A DNA stretch of 64,000 bases, taken from contig NZ_CP069213.1 of NCBI RefSeq assembly GCF_016834455.1, positions 1,178,501-1,242,500 on the forward strand. Reading direction: 5' to 3'. Below are positions 26,436 through 36,000 of the stretch, piece by piece (positions within the stretch are counted from its first letter, which is position 1; every line of letters begins with the position of its first letter). Source of the DNA: Shewanella litorisediminis (GTDB taxonomy: Bacteria > Pseudomonadota > Gammaproteobacteria > Enterobacterales > Shewanellaceae). The position numbers and the translations under genes are program-made. Below the pieces are notes generated by a model that was given only the letters and a program-made list of their open reading frames with translations, was not told where the DNA came from and searched no databases.

Positions 26436-26891
26436 TCACAGCGCCTTGGTCATAAACAGGCTGTGGGGATCTTCGCGGTAATGGCCAAAGGGGGCGCACT
26501 GCTCAAAGCCGTGGGCCAGGTACAGGCGCTGGGCCGGCAGAAAGTAATCGGCGGTGCCGGTTTCCAGATACAGGCGTTTAAAGCCGAGGCGGCGACTCTC
26601 GTTTTCCAGATGCATCAGCATGGCGTGGCCAAAGCCGCGACCGCGCAGTGCTCGGGTGGCTCGCATGGATTTGATTTCGCCGCTGTGAAAATCCACCTGC
26701 TTCACGGCGCCGCAGGCGGCGAGGGTATTGCCCTGCCACAGGGTATAAAAACGGATATCACGTTGCTTGAGACGGGCCAGATCCAGCGCGTGTACGCTGT
26801 CTGCGGGGGAGTTGTCGTACATGTCTTCCAGATGCTCGAGCAGCAATCTGGCGACCGCCGGGTGGCTTAAATCATCAAGCTTGATATTCAT
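26436..26891 (-). CDS. GNAT family N-acetyltransferase
   Basis: A 151-aa acetyltransferase. The central motif is KSMRATRALRGRGFGHAMLMHL (R-G-R-G-F-G) followed by FKRLYLETGTADYFLPAQRLYLAHGFE. It resembles the group of small GNATs annotated as PanZ-distant or YjaB-like, and the substrate is unknown. The start at 26891 is preceded by CAGGAGTATTAGGG. Confidence 0.88.
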   Translation of the reverse strand: MNIKLDDLSHPAVARLLLEHLEDMYDNSPADSVHALDLARLKQRDIRFYTLWQGNTLAACGAVKQVDFHSGEIKSMRATRALRGRGFGHAMLMHLENESRRLGFKRLYLETGTADYFLPAQRLYLAHGFEQCAPFGHYREDPHSLFMTKAL

Positions 26892-27239
26892 CCCTAATAC
26901 TCCTGAATAATGACATCCGCTTAGGCAAAGCAAAGCCCATGCCTGAATTCAGTAGTTTGATATGCATGGCTTTTTTGGTTTAAGGTCGCGCGGATAAGCA
27001 CCGCTAACGGGAGTCATGCCTCTTTTTGGTGCAGCACGCCTGCTTCCTTCTGGCGTCTGCCCGGGTGTATAGGGTGCTGCGTTTCATCTTTGCACCGTCT
27101 GTGCGCCAACTTTGCTCAGGGCCTCACCCTGGCCGACGGCATTGGCCCTGTGGGGACAGAAATGACCCAAAATCCGGTTTTTGTTCCGCTGGACCGATTC
27201 GGTTAACTTTTGCAGCAGTTGATGCAGCAGGAGCCGACC

Positions 27240-27875
27240 ATGAGCAGACGATTTTTTGTATTAAGGCACGGGGAAACCCATTTTAACGTCGAGCAGAAAT
27301 TGCAGGGCCACTGTAACTCGCCGCTGACGCCAAAGGGCAGGGCCCAGGCTCAGGCGGTGGGCGCTGCGCTGAAAACCTATCTGGGGCCAGAGTTTCATCT
27401 CTATGCCAGCTCCCTTGGCCGCGCGGTGCAAACCGCCGAGATTGTGTGCCGGGCGCTGGGTAACGCCGATATCCCCATAGTCAAAGAGCCCCGCTTGATG
27501 GAGTTCTCCCTGGGACTGTGGGAGCAAAGAACCGTGCCCAGCATCAGGAGTCAGCACCCCGAGCTTGACGGGGCAGGGGACTGGTACCTGCACGCCCCCG
27601 AGGCCGAAAGCTTTGATGAGGTGAGGAATCGGCTTGCCAGTTGGCTGGAGCAGTTGCCGCCACAGGGTGACATAGTGGTGGTCAGCCATGCCCTTACCGG
27701 CATAGTGCTGCGGGGCATGCTGCTGGATTTAAGCTACGAAGACTGCTGGCGTCAGGACCTGCCCCAGGATGCCTTTTTTATCATTGAAGATGGCAAGGTG
27801 ACCCGCATCGACTGCACAGTTGATGTTGAGCAGGTTGCTGAGCGGAATGCTGAGCAGGATGTGGCCGTGGCCTGA
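27240..27875 (+). CDS. Histidine phosphatase (phosphoglycerate mutase-like) family protein
   Basis: A phosphohydrolase of 211 aa. The phosphohistidine is in FFVLRHGETHFN (RHG, about residue 9), the second arginine in SSLGRAVQTAEI, the acid in MEFSLGLWEQR and the second histidine in VVVSHALTGIVLRG. All four catalytic elements are present. The substrate is not known (cobC/gpmB-like proteins look alike). The start at 27240 follows CAGGAGCCGACC. The C-terminal tail is repetitive (EQVAERNAEQD), and a 14-bp minisatellite starts just after the stop. Confidence 0.88.
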   Translation: MSRRFFVLRHGETHFNVEQKLQGHCNSPLTPKGRAQAQAVGAALKTYLGPEFHLYASSLGRAVQTAEIVCRALGNADIPIVKEPRLMEFSLGLWEQRTVPSIRSQHPELDGAGDWYLHAPEAESFDEVRNRLASWLEQLPPQGDIVVVSHALTGIVLRGMLLDLSYEDCWRQDLPQDAFFIIEDGKVTRIDCTVDVEQVAERNAEQDVAVA

Positions 27876-27880
27876 TCTTC

Positions 27881-27936
27881 AGGGACACAGTTTTAGGGGC
27901 ACAGTTTTAGGGGCACAGTTTCAGGGGCACAGTTTT
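27881..27936. repeat. 14-bp minisatellite, four units
   Basis: Four tandem copies of AGGGGCACAGTTTT with single-base differences, directly behind the histidine phosphatase stop codon. Non-coding. Confidence 0.9.
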
Positions 27937-28150
27937 CGGGGGCCGCGCCTCCGGCTGCGGGGATGCCCATTTTGCGAACGCCCTGTTAACTCCGGGGTTA
28001 ATTAGCTGAATTTGAAATGTAATATCTTGTTTATAAAAGATTAAATAGGGCATTCATTCATCTTTTGTTAAGGATGTCGCCGCCACACTTGGGCCAAACC
28101 CGTCGCGCCATGGCTGCGCCCGGGTATTTCCCAAGGCAAAGGAGACATCC

Positions 28151-28705
28151 ATGACCCTGAAACGTACTTTTTCAATCGCCACCCCTTTATTGCTGAGCCT
28201 CGGCGTGCTTTCCAGCGCCGCCCACGCCATCGATATGGGTGTGGAGCTGAATGACGATCGCGCCTCTGTATCCTTTGGCGGTCAGCTTACCCCCAGCGCC
28301 AGACTCGAAGGCGAATACCTGTATGTGGACGGTGATAATCACCTGCTGCAGAGTGCGCTGCTGTTCAGCCACAGCGCCGGTCCGCACCGGTTTGAATTTG
28401 GCCCCATGGCCTCGCGGGTATGGCTGGATAACAGCCCCAATGGCAGCATGCTGTCCCTGGGGGGCAAGTATCAACTCGCCCTGGGCAATGGCCTGTCACT
28501 CAAGGCCACCGGCTTTGTCAGCCCCTCGGTGCTGAGCTTTTCCGGTGTCGATGGCCACTATCAGTGGAGCACCGCGGTGGGTTACGAGCTGAACCCGAAC
28601 CTCGGCTTTGAGGCGGGCTATCGCCAAATCCGTATCCAGTACGATGACCACAGAAACCGTGACCTGGAAGACGGCTTTTATGTGGGGGCGAGCTTCCGCT
28701 TTTAA
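28151..28705 (+). CDS. YfaZ-family outer membrane protein
   Basis: A small beta-barrel outer-membrane protein of 184 aa with a signal peptide ending in SSAAHA. Repeated amphipathic strands follow and it ends with a C-terminal phenylalanine (FYVGASFRF), the outer-membrane insertion signal. The pattern LNDDRASVSFGGQLTP and the glycine-rich strand turns fit the YfaZ precursor family, whose function is unknown. AAAGGAGACATCC gives a strong ribosome-binding site. A terminator follows. Confidence 0.82.
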   Translation: MTLKRTFSIATPLLLSLGVLSSAAHAIDMGVELNDDRASVSFGGQLTPSARLEGEYLYVDGDNHLLQSALLFSHSAGPHRFEFGPMASRVWLDNSPNGSMLSLGGKYQLALGNGLSLKATGFVSPSVLSFSGVDGHYQWSTAVGYELNPNLGFEAGYRQIRIQYDDHRNRDLEDGFYVGASFRF

Positions 28706-28730
28706 TGGCGGACTTAACACTTTAATAAAA

Positions 28731-28762
28731 AACGCCGCAGGGATTGCCTGTGGCGTTTTTGT
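28731..28762 (+). terminator. Terminator after the yfaZ-like gene
   Basis: AACGCCGCAGG/CCTGTGGCGTT with loop GATTG (one G-U pair), followed by TTTTGTTTT. Confidence 0.9.
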
Positions 28763-28848
28763 TTTGAGCTAACCGCCCTTTGCTAGCTAACCGACCTTGG
28801 CTAACTAACAGCCCGTCGCTTTAAAGGCCCGGGCTTGGTGCAAATGGC

Positions 28849-30879
28849 TCACAGCGCTTTTAAGCGTACCGCTGCGCCGCCACCTTCGGCCAGTCGCAGG
28901 GTGAGGGTATCGCCCTTACGTACCTTGAGCTTTTTGATGTCAATCTCGTAGGGGCGCCATTTCCATTCGGCGTCTTTGCCGTCCTGATAAATTTGCGCCT
29001 CAAAGGTTTTGCCGGGCTCGAGGAAATCCAGCTTCACGGTCACATCCCGAGCCTCCTCGTCGGTCACGGCGCCCAGGTACCAGTCGTTGCCGCTGTACTG
29101 GCGCGCCTTGCGCTCTTTACGGGCCATCACCACAAAGTCGCCCACCTCACCATCGAGGGCAACGCTCTGCTCCCAGTCGGTGGGTACGTCCTTGATAAAC
29201 TGAAAGGCGTCGGGGCGCTTTAAGTAATTTTCCGGCAGGTCGGCCGCCATCTGAATAGGGCTGTAGAGCACCACATACAGGGCCAGCTGCTTGGCGAGGG
29301 TGCTTTGGGGGCGGTTGGTGTTGTCACCAAGGCCGTTAAAGCCCATGTCGAAGATGCCCGGGGTAAAGTCCATGGGGCCTGCCAGCATGCGGGTGAACGA
29401 CAGCATGGCTACGTGCTCGGGAGGGTTTGGCGGATTGCCCCAGGCATTGTATTCCTGACCACGGGCACCCTCCCGGGCGAGCCAGTTGGGGTAGGTGCGG
29501 CGCAGCCCCGTGTCCTTGATGGGCTCGTGGGTATTAATGCTTATCTGGTATTTGGCGGCGGTTTTCACGTTATCCAGGTATTCGCCCACCATAAATTGGC
29601 CATCGTGCCACTCGAAGCGCTCGAGGCCGTTTTCATCGATGCGCTTGATGTTACCGCCATCGGCCACGTAGCCGGTTTTTACCTGGGCAACGCCCATCTT
29701 CTGGTACAGGCCGAAGGCGCCATCCCACTGTTTGCGGTAGTTGCTCACGCTGCCGGAGGTTTCGTGGTGGCCTATGAGTCTGGCGCCCACCTCGCGGCCA
29801 TAATCGGCAATGGCCTTGATATCAAAATCGGCAAAGGGCTCAGTAAAGCTGAACAGATCGCCATTGTGGAACCAGTCGCCGTCCCAGCCGATATTCCAGC
29901 CTTCTACCAGCACCCCATCAAAGCCATTGTCGGCGGCAAAGCGCAGGTATTTTTTGGTTTCATCTGTGGTGGCGCCATGCTTGCTGCCGCTGCCCCAGGT
30001 GTTTTGGTTAATGTGCATGCCCCACCAAATACCCACGTATTTACCGGGCTCGACCCAGGAGACATCCCCAAGCTGGTTGGGCTCGTTGAGATTGAGAATA
30101 AGGTGGGAGTTAATCAGCCCTGTGGCATTGGGCGCGATTTGCAGCGTGCGCCAGGGGGTGTTGAATATGCCGTTGGTTTTAACTGCCACCCCATCTGACC
30201 AGGGGGTCAGCTCAGAGACAAAGGTGCCGGGGCGGCGCTGATTCAGGGTCATGGCGGCGTAATCCACCAGGGCCGCCTCGTGGATGGCAATGTGCACCCC
30301 ATCCTTGTTTTTAAAGGTAAAAGGCGTTTGCACCAGGGCGGCATCGGTAAGCTTACTGTGCTGATATAGATACTCGTAGCGGTTCCAGCCACGGCCGGGG
30401 ATCCACCAGGCTTCGGCCTTGTCGGCCTTCTCAACGGCAAATTCGGTGAGCTCGCGGCCGATGTTCAGTGGTGTATCCGCATTCACCTCGTAGCGAAAGC
30501 CCACGCCGTCGTTAAAGGCGCGAAAGCGTACCTTGTAGCCTTGTTTGCTGTCTGGGTGGGTAAAGCTCACCACAAGCTCGTTGTGCTTATCTTCAATGAT
30601 GCGGGCCTCGCCCCAGGGCTGCTCCCAGCTGCTGTCCACCGTGGCCCTTTGGCTGTCTGTGATATCAAAACCGCCGCGGAAGTTGGCGGCATTGGTGAAG
30701 TCAAACCCCAGTTTGGATGCGCCAATCACAGGCTTACCCTGAAACAGCACGGCATAGTGGGGGGCGTTATCGTCGCTGACCTTAACTTCAATCTCGCCAT
30801 TGGGGGACTTGAGGCTTAAGGTTTTGGCCTGCAATGGCAGGCTGGCGGCCATGGCCAACAGCAGCAGTGAATAGCGCAT
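28849..30879 (-). CDS. Glycoside hydrolase family 97 alpha-glucosidase-like protein (SusB-like)
   Basis: A predicted exported glycosidase of 676 aa. A signal peptide (MRYSLLLLAMAASLPLQA) precedes an N-terminal beta-sandwich (to about 290). The central TIM barrel carries VEPGKYVGIWWGMH, DGVLVEGWNIGWDGDW, the IDENGLER region and INTHEPIKDTGLRRTYPNW. A C-terminal beta domain completes the GH97 architecture. Members cleave alpha-glucosides or alpha-galactosides and need calcium. The glutamate in VEGWN is kept, but I cannot settle inverting versus retaining mechanism by eye. It is a single gene; a palindromic candidate operator lies about 72 bp upstream. Confidence 0.9.
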   Translation of the reverse strand: MRYSLLLLAMAASLPLQAKTLSLKSPNGEIEVKVSDDNAPHYAVLFQGKPVIGASKLGFDFTNAANFRGGFDITDSQRATVDSSWEQPWGEARIIEDKHNELVVSFTHPDSKQGYKVRFRAFNDGVGFRYEVNADTPLNIGRELTEFAVEKADKAEAWWIPGRGWNRYEYLYQHSKLTDAALVQTPFTFKNKDGVHIAIHEAALVDYAAMTLNQRRPGTFVSELTPWSDGVAVKTNGIFNTPWRTLQIAPNATGLINSHLILNLNEPNQLGDVSWVEPGKYVGIWWGMHINQNTWGSGSKHGATTDETKKYLRFAADNGFDGVLVEGWNIGWDGDWFHNGDLFSFTEPFADFDIKAIADYGREVGARLIGHHETSGSVSNYRKQWDGAFGLYQKMGVAQVKTGYVADGGNIKRIDENGLERFEWHDGQFMVGEYLDNVKTAAKYQISINTHEPIKDTGLRRTYPNWLAREGARGQEYNAWGNPPNPPEHVAMLSFTRMLAGPMDFTPGIFDMGFNGLGDNTNRPQSTLAKQLALYVVLYSPIQMAADLPENYLKRPDAFQFIKDVPTDWEQSVALDGEVGDFVVMARKERKARQYSGNDWYLGAVTDEEARDVTVKLDFLEPGKTFEAQIYQDGKDAEWKWRPYEIDIKKLKVRKGDTLTLRLAEGGGAAVRLKAL

Positions 30880-30950
30880 TCATCATTCCTTGTAAGGTGT
30901 CTTTTTTATTTGTGACCACCTTAGCGAAGGCTTGCGCCGGGGGACATAAG

Positions 30951-30966
30951 CTGCATACGTATTCAG
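30951..30966. promoter_or_regulatory. Palindromic operator candidate upstream of the GH97 gene
   Basis: CTGCATACGTATTCAG has a perfect core ATACGTAT with matching CTG/CAG ends. Its central CG is the hallmark of LacI-family operators, such as maltose-type regulators. No regulator gene is adjacent. Confidence 0.45.
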
Positions 30967-31254
30967 GGGGGCAAGCGGGCGTGCGCTTGTTCTTATTCAC
31001 AATTCAGGCGTTAACGTGGCATATGCAACCCTTGGCCGTCAGCTGTTCAGAAGTGTTAAAACAGGTCAAATCCCCGAGAAAATTTTTATCTCGTCATGAA
31101 TTTCGGGGGGAATATCAGAGTAGATTCGGGCAAAGATTTGCAACCAAACGTCTTTCAATCAAAAATATACCCTTGATGTGATACCACTGCTAAGTTATCT
31201 AAATAGAAAGATAATTTTTTACCCCTTGGTACCCCTTCTTGAATAAGCCAAATG

Positions 31255-33006
31255 TCAATTATAAAAGTTGACCAATTCCACAGTGGAAACAATGCCGAGT
31301 TTTGAGAATATTCTTGATTTATATGTGCTTACAGTTTTTTGATTAATATTGAGTTCGTTGGCAATGGCTTTGTTTCCTAATCCTTTTTTGAGGTATTGAG
31401 CTACTTTGTATTCTTGTTCTGAGAGTATTTTATGCAAATTCTGTTTTAAACCAGACGTGTCCTGACCTTTTGTGAGTATTTCGATAATGGTTTCTGCAGT
31501 GTCATTCAAAAGTTCGGCTTTGATCAGTGTACGTAGTTCACAATCTTCAAATATTTGATTTGTCAAAGGATTGGTCAAGGTAATTAGCATTCCTTGATAT
31601 AGCTCCTTTATACTGATTGCCAGATTTTTTTGTTCCAAAGCATTGCCAGAGCATGCGTCTATCACTACCAAGTCGTAAGGATTGTGCCGGATAGAAGAGA
31701 GTGCATCCTCATTAATAACTGTGATATGGGATTTAATGTAGCTCGCTTGCTTTTCAAGTAAGCGCTTTAAGGCTAAAGCACTAAGTTCGTGGGTGTCTAT
31801 CAATAGAACATTAACATCGTCATCTCCATCTGAAGCGACAAGTTCATGTTCTCTATTTCTTTGGTAAAAATCCTGCAGCGCACTAATGCTAAGCGGAGGA
31901 GAGGTGTAATACCCCTGACAGGTTTCCGCTCCCATGGGCTTTAAATACTCCCATGTTTCCGCATCTTCAACCCCTTCAATGACGCAATGCATACCCAAAG
32001 ACTGTGCAAGTGACAGGGACATCTTGGTTAATTGTTGATGTTTGTAATTGTAAATAATATCAGAAACGAATGATCGATCGACCTTCAGTTCTGTAAAGGG
32101 TAACTTGCTCAATTGATTGAGCGAGGCATATCCAGTACCAAAGTCATCGATAGACAAACCAATACCATGCATCCGCAGACGCGCCAGATTCGCCAGGGAA
32201 GTAATTGAATTGTTGTAGACATCACTTTCGGTTAGCTCAAGGGTTAAGCGACTGGTTGAAAAATGATATTTTTTACAGATATCAATGACTCTGTCTGCAA
32301 TTTGATGTTGAAGATTACTTTGGCAAATATTGACCGATAAGTTGAGGGTTGGGCTAAGCTTCGCTATGGCCTTCACCGCCTTGTCAAGCACAGTTTCAAA
32401 TAAGTCATTCATTAACCCGGATGCGTTGACTTGATCAAGAAACTGGTCAGGGCTCAAGCGGCCATAATCAGGATGATCCATCCTAACCAATGCTTCTACT
32501 CCGGTCATCAGGCCTGTTTTAAAATCAAACTGTGGTTGATAGTAATTAAATATTCTTCCCTGTGAGAAACACTCTAATATTGTCTCTTTAGACAGGCTTG
32601 TCGGTAAGGTTTTGTCAGCCTTGTTGACTGTAATTTCATCAGCATCTGACATCAGTTGTCTGAGTTGGAGAAAAGAATAGGGCTTTGACATCACAGCAAC
32701 ATAGGGAAAGCCTGCGAGGTGGCACATGTTTTCTGTAATTTCCAGAACGGCATCGTCTGCAGCACTTAAGATGACAACACCTGCCGTTGGCTGCTCTGTG
32801 CATAATGTTGACAACAGCGTGACCCCGTCCATTTGTGGCATGTGGATATCGCAGAATATCAAAGAAAAGTCGCGCTCTTTGAAAATTTGCAGAGCAGAAA
32901 CACCATCTCGGGCCATGTAAATGTTGTGCTCACCCAGTTCAGCTAATTTTAGCCTTAAACTGGTTGCTTGAATTACATCATCTTCGACGATAAGTATGTT
33001 CATCAT
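31255..33006 (-). CDS. vieA: VieA-like response regulator: REC, EAL phosphodiesterase, REC-like and LuxR-type HTH
   Basis: A 583-aa regulator. An N-terminal receiver (phospho-acceptor Asp about 53 in IFCDIHMPQMDG) is followed by an EAL domain with all key motifs (VEALVRMDHP about 170, LSVNICQSNL, LSIDDFGTGYASL about 284, VIEGVED). It is thus predicted to be an active c-di-GMP phosphodiesterase. A degenerate second receiver-like stretch (about 398-510) and a C-terminal LuxR/NarL helix-turn-helix (KGLGNKAIANELNINQKTVS) follow. The layout is that of Vibrio cholerae VieA. Its ATG overlaps the sensor kinase stop, so it is the last gene of the operon. Symbol given by architecture and context, not by alignment. 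Confidence 0.85.
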   Translation of the reverse strand: MMNILIVEDDVIQATSLRLKLAELGEHNIYMARDGVSALQIFKERDFSLIFCDIHMPQMDGVTLLSTLCTEQPTAGVVILSAADDAVLEITENMCHLAGFPYVAVMSKPYSFLQLRQLMSDADEITVNKADKTLPTSLSKETILECFSQGRIFNYYQPQFDFKTGLMTGVEALVRMDHPDYGRLSPDQFLDQVNASGLMNDLFETVLDKAVKAIAKLSPTLNLSVNICQSNLQHQIADRVIDICKKYHFSTSRLTLELTESDVYNNSITSLANLARLRMHGIGLSIDDFGTGYASLNQLSKLPFTELKVDRSFVSDIIYNYKHQQLTKMSLSLAQSLGMHCVIEGVEDAETWEYLKPMGAETCQGYYTSPPLSISALQDFYQRNREHELVASDGDDDVNVLLIDTHELSALALKRLLEKQASYIKSHITVINEDALSSIRHNPYDLVVIDACSGNALEQKNLAISIKELYQGMLITLTNPLTNQIFEDCELRTLIKAELLNDTAETIIEILTKGQDTSGLKQNLHKILSEQEYKVAQYLKKGLGNKAIANELNINQKTVSTYKSRIFSKLGIVSTVELVNFYN

Positions 33007-36000
33007 GTCCCCGATTCAGTGAGGGGTTGCAAATACTCTGAGGTCGAATCAATCAGGTTTTTGATTGATTTGATCAAAGCGTCCCTGGCTTGTTGCACAT
33101 TACCGGATGGCCAGGCCTTTTCAGCTTGTTCGGCAATCGTACGCAACTCTGTTAAGCCCAAAGCACCAGCTGAGCCCTTGATTCTGTGCGCCAAAGCCGC
33201 TAAATCTGTCGATTCGAGCTGCAATAGTTTTATATCGTCAGACATAGCCCCCAGCACAACCGTCGCCATATCGATGCGATCTTCATCACGATACTCCATC
33301 AGCCACTGGGGAGGCGGAGTCTTTTGGGTTTGCTGAGGTAAAAACTGCTTCAGCATTTGGTACAACTGCTCAAGAGAATAGGGTTTGTACAGCATAGCAT
33401 CAATGCCAACATCAGCAGCCTTTGCGGCAGCTATCTTGGACGACTCCGCAGTACAGCCTATGATTGGAATGTCTTTATAGTCAGGAAGTTCGCTTCTGAC
33501 TTTCGCCACCAAGGTAAAGCCGTCCATACCAGGCATATGGCAGTCTGTTAACAGCAATTGGTAAGTAGCATCAGGCGAGGTTAGCATCTTGAAAGCCTCA
33601 TGACCGTCTTTTGCAAAGTTGGCTGTAAGTCCCAGTGAGCTTAATTGGCGATTCAACAACAAGCGATTGATGGGGGCGTCTTCTGCAACCAGTATGTTCC
33701 CCTCGAGCGACGGTTGCATCGGCGCGTCATTGGCTCTTTTATTAGTATTTTGCTTCAGGGTCGACTGCCACTGATCCACCAATAAATCAGGATAGAGGTT
33801 AGGCGTGGATGCAGACGAAGATGAAGTATCGATTGGTGCCTCCGATTTTGCAGAAACTTCAGTTGGACTGTGGTCAACGTCAAATGCTCTAAGCCAGGGG
33901 TACCATCTTGGGTCGCTTACAGTCAGGTGTGCCAGCGGGCTTGCCAATTCGATTGACTGTAAAGGCATTGGTATCGACACAGTCACTATGGTGCCGAGAT
34001 CTTTTTGGCTTGATATGTGAATTTCGCCTTCCATCAATTTTACCAAATTCTGTACAATTGACATTCCCAAGCCAGTTCCACCAAAGCGACGGCTAATAGT
34101 GTTGTCCGCTTGAACAAAAGGTAAGAAAACGGTTTTTTGTTGTTCCAGGGTCATGCCACAGCCCGAATCACTTACCTGAAAAGAAAAATGATCATCAGCC
34201 AGACGTAAAGTGACTATTATCCCCCCGGATTCGGTAAATTTGATGGCATTAGACAACAGATTTGACAATATCTGTTTAAGGCGCAGCACATCAACTCTGG
34301 CCTCCAGTTTTGCAGACGCTTTCCAATCGACGCTGAAGTGTAGCCCTTTTATATTTGCAGATGCTTCAAAACTTCTCAATAAGGGGCCTAGCTCGCGATC
34401 TATACGATACCAAGAAGGGTCAAGCTGTAACTGAGCTGCCTCCATTTTGGAAAAGTCTAGAATATCGTTAACCTGATATTTAAGTTGATCTGCAGAACTA
34501 ACAGCATTTTCGATTAATAATCGACTTTCATCATCTATTTGACGCTTAGACAATAACTCGAGCAAGCCCAACATGGCTGCTATAGGTGTACGAAGCTCAT
34601 GGCTGATCACAGCCAAAAAGTGATTGCGAGCCGAAATTGCGTCCATTGCTCTTTCATTTGCAGTTACCAAATCGAGCTCTTTGCGCTTTAAGTCAGTTAC
34701 ATCATTGTAGACTTTCATAATGTATGGAGAGTTTTTAAGCGGATGCTGGATCTGATACTGACTGATATCAAAATAGCTTTCCCACCGTTGGCATAACTCA
34801 ATTGTGCTAATCACAGAGATGTCGGAACTATCTGGCTTGTCAACACTGGATTTGAGCTGGCATGTTTTGGATAATCCACAGTTTCTACAGGAGCTGAAAT
34901 GGGTTTGATAACTGTTATTTGCAAGGATGGTTTTTCCATGCAAGTTTTTGATAACAATCGCGTTAGGGATATTGTTAAGGATTGTGTTAAGCCAGTCTGT
35001 TTCTGACTTGGACAATTCAGCATTTCTTTCTAATGTATTTAGTTGCTTTCCTATTATATGTCGCCAAACAATAAAGGCGATTGCTAACAGAAGAGCCAAG
35101 CTTGTACAAGCAACAACCCATTTAAGAACGGTTTCTTCATTTACCCCAAATTGAATTGTAACCTTTGAATAGGCGTTCTGTAGTGCTTCTATCTGCTCAG
35201 GAGATATATTTTTGAGCGTCAGTTGTAAAAGCTCATAGAGCATTGGAGAATCATGCCTGACGACCATTGACAGTCTAACATTCACTTGCAAGTCAGATGG
35301 TGTATCAATGGGCTTAAAGCTGTCATCTTGTCCTTCCGTGACTAAACGGCTCAATAAATCGTTATTAATCAGCGCATGACTAATAATCCCTTCGTCCAGA
35401 TCGTGCAATAAACTGGATAGCTCCTGATATACTTTAATATCTCTATATTTATCATTTACTTTTATCTCACGGTAGTAATTTCCGGTACGGTCTAAAATAG
35501 CATACTTTTTATGTGCAAAATCACGTGTTGACTCAACCAAACCAAACGTAATGGTAGCGTAACCTGTGGTTCTGTAAAAATCACGTAAGTCCACCCCTTC
35601 TGAATTTCGAGCAGGCAGTAAATCCACTTCTCCGTTTCGAAGCATGTGCAGCACGTCCTTACCATTTGCTGGCACATATACAAATTCGAGAACAGTCTTA
35701 TTTTCAATCAGACTTAACAAGTCATGTATATAGCCCTTCATTGACACGGTATGAGGGTCATAATACGAAAGTGGAAAACTATCATCGTCCAATGTATATC
35801 TAATCGTGGTTTTCTCTAAGTCACTATGTATGATATTATTGTTGGCCTGAATGTTTTTATAATCAATATCATGTTGAATCTCATGAATGAAACGCTCTTT
35901 TAGATTATTTCCTTCGATAATTTTATTTATAATACTAAGTAATTCAGGTTGGGATGATGCAACAATAGCAAAGGCATCTTGAGGGCTGACTTCTGTATCA

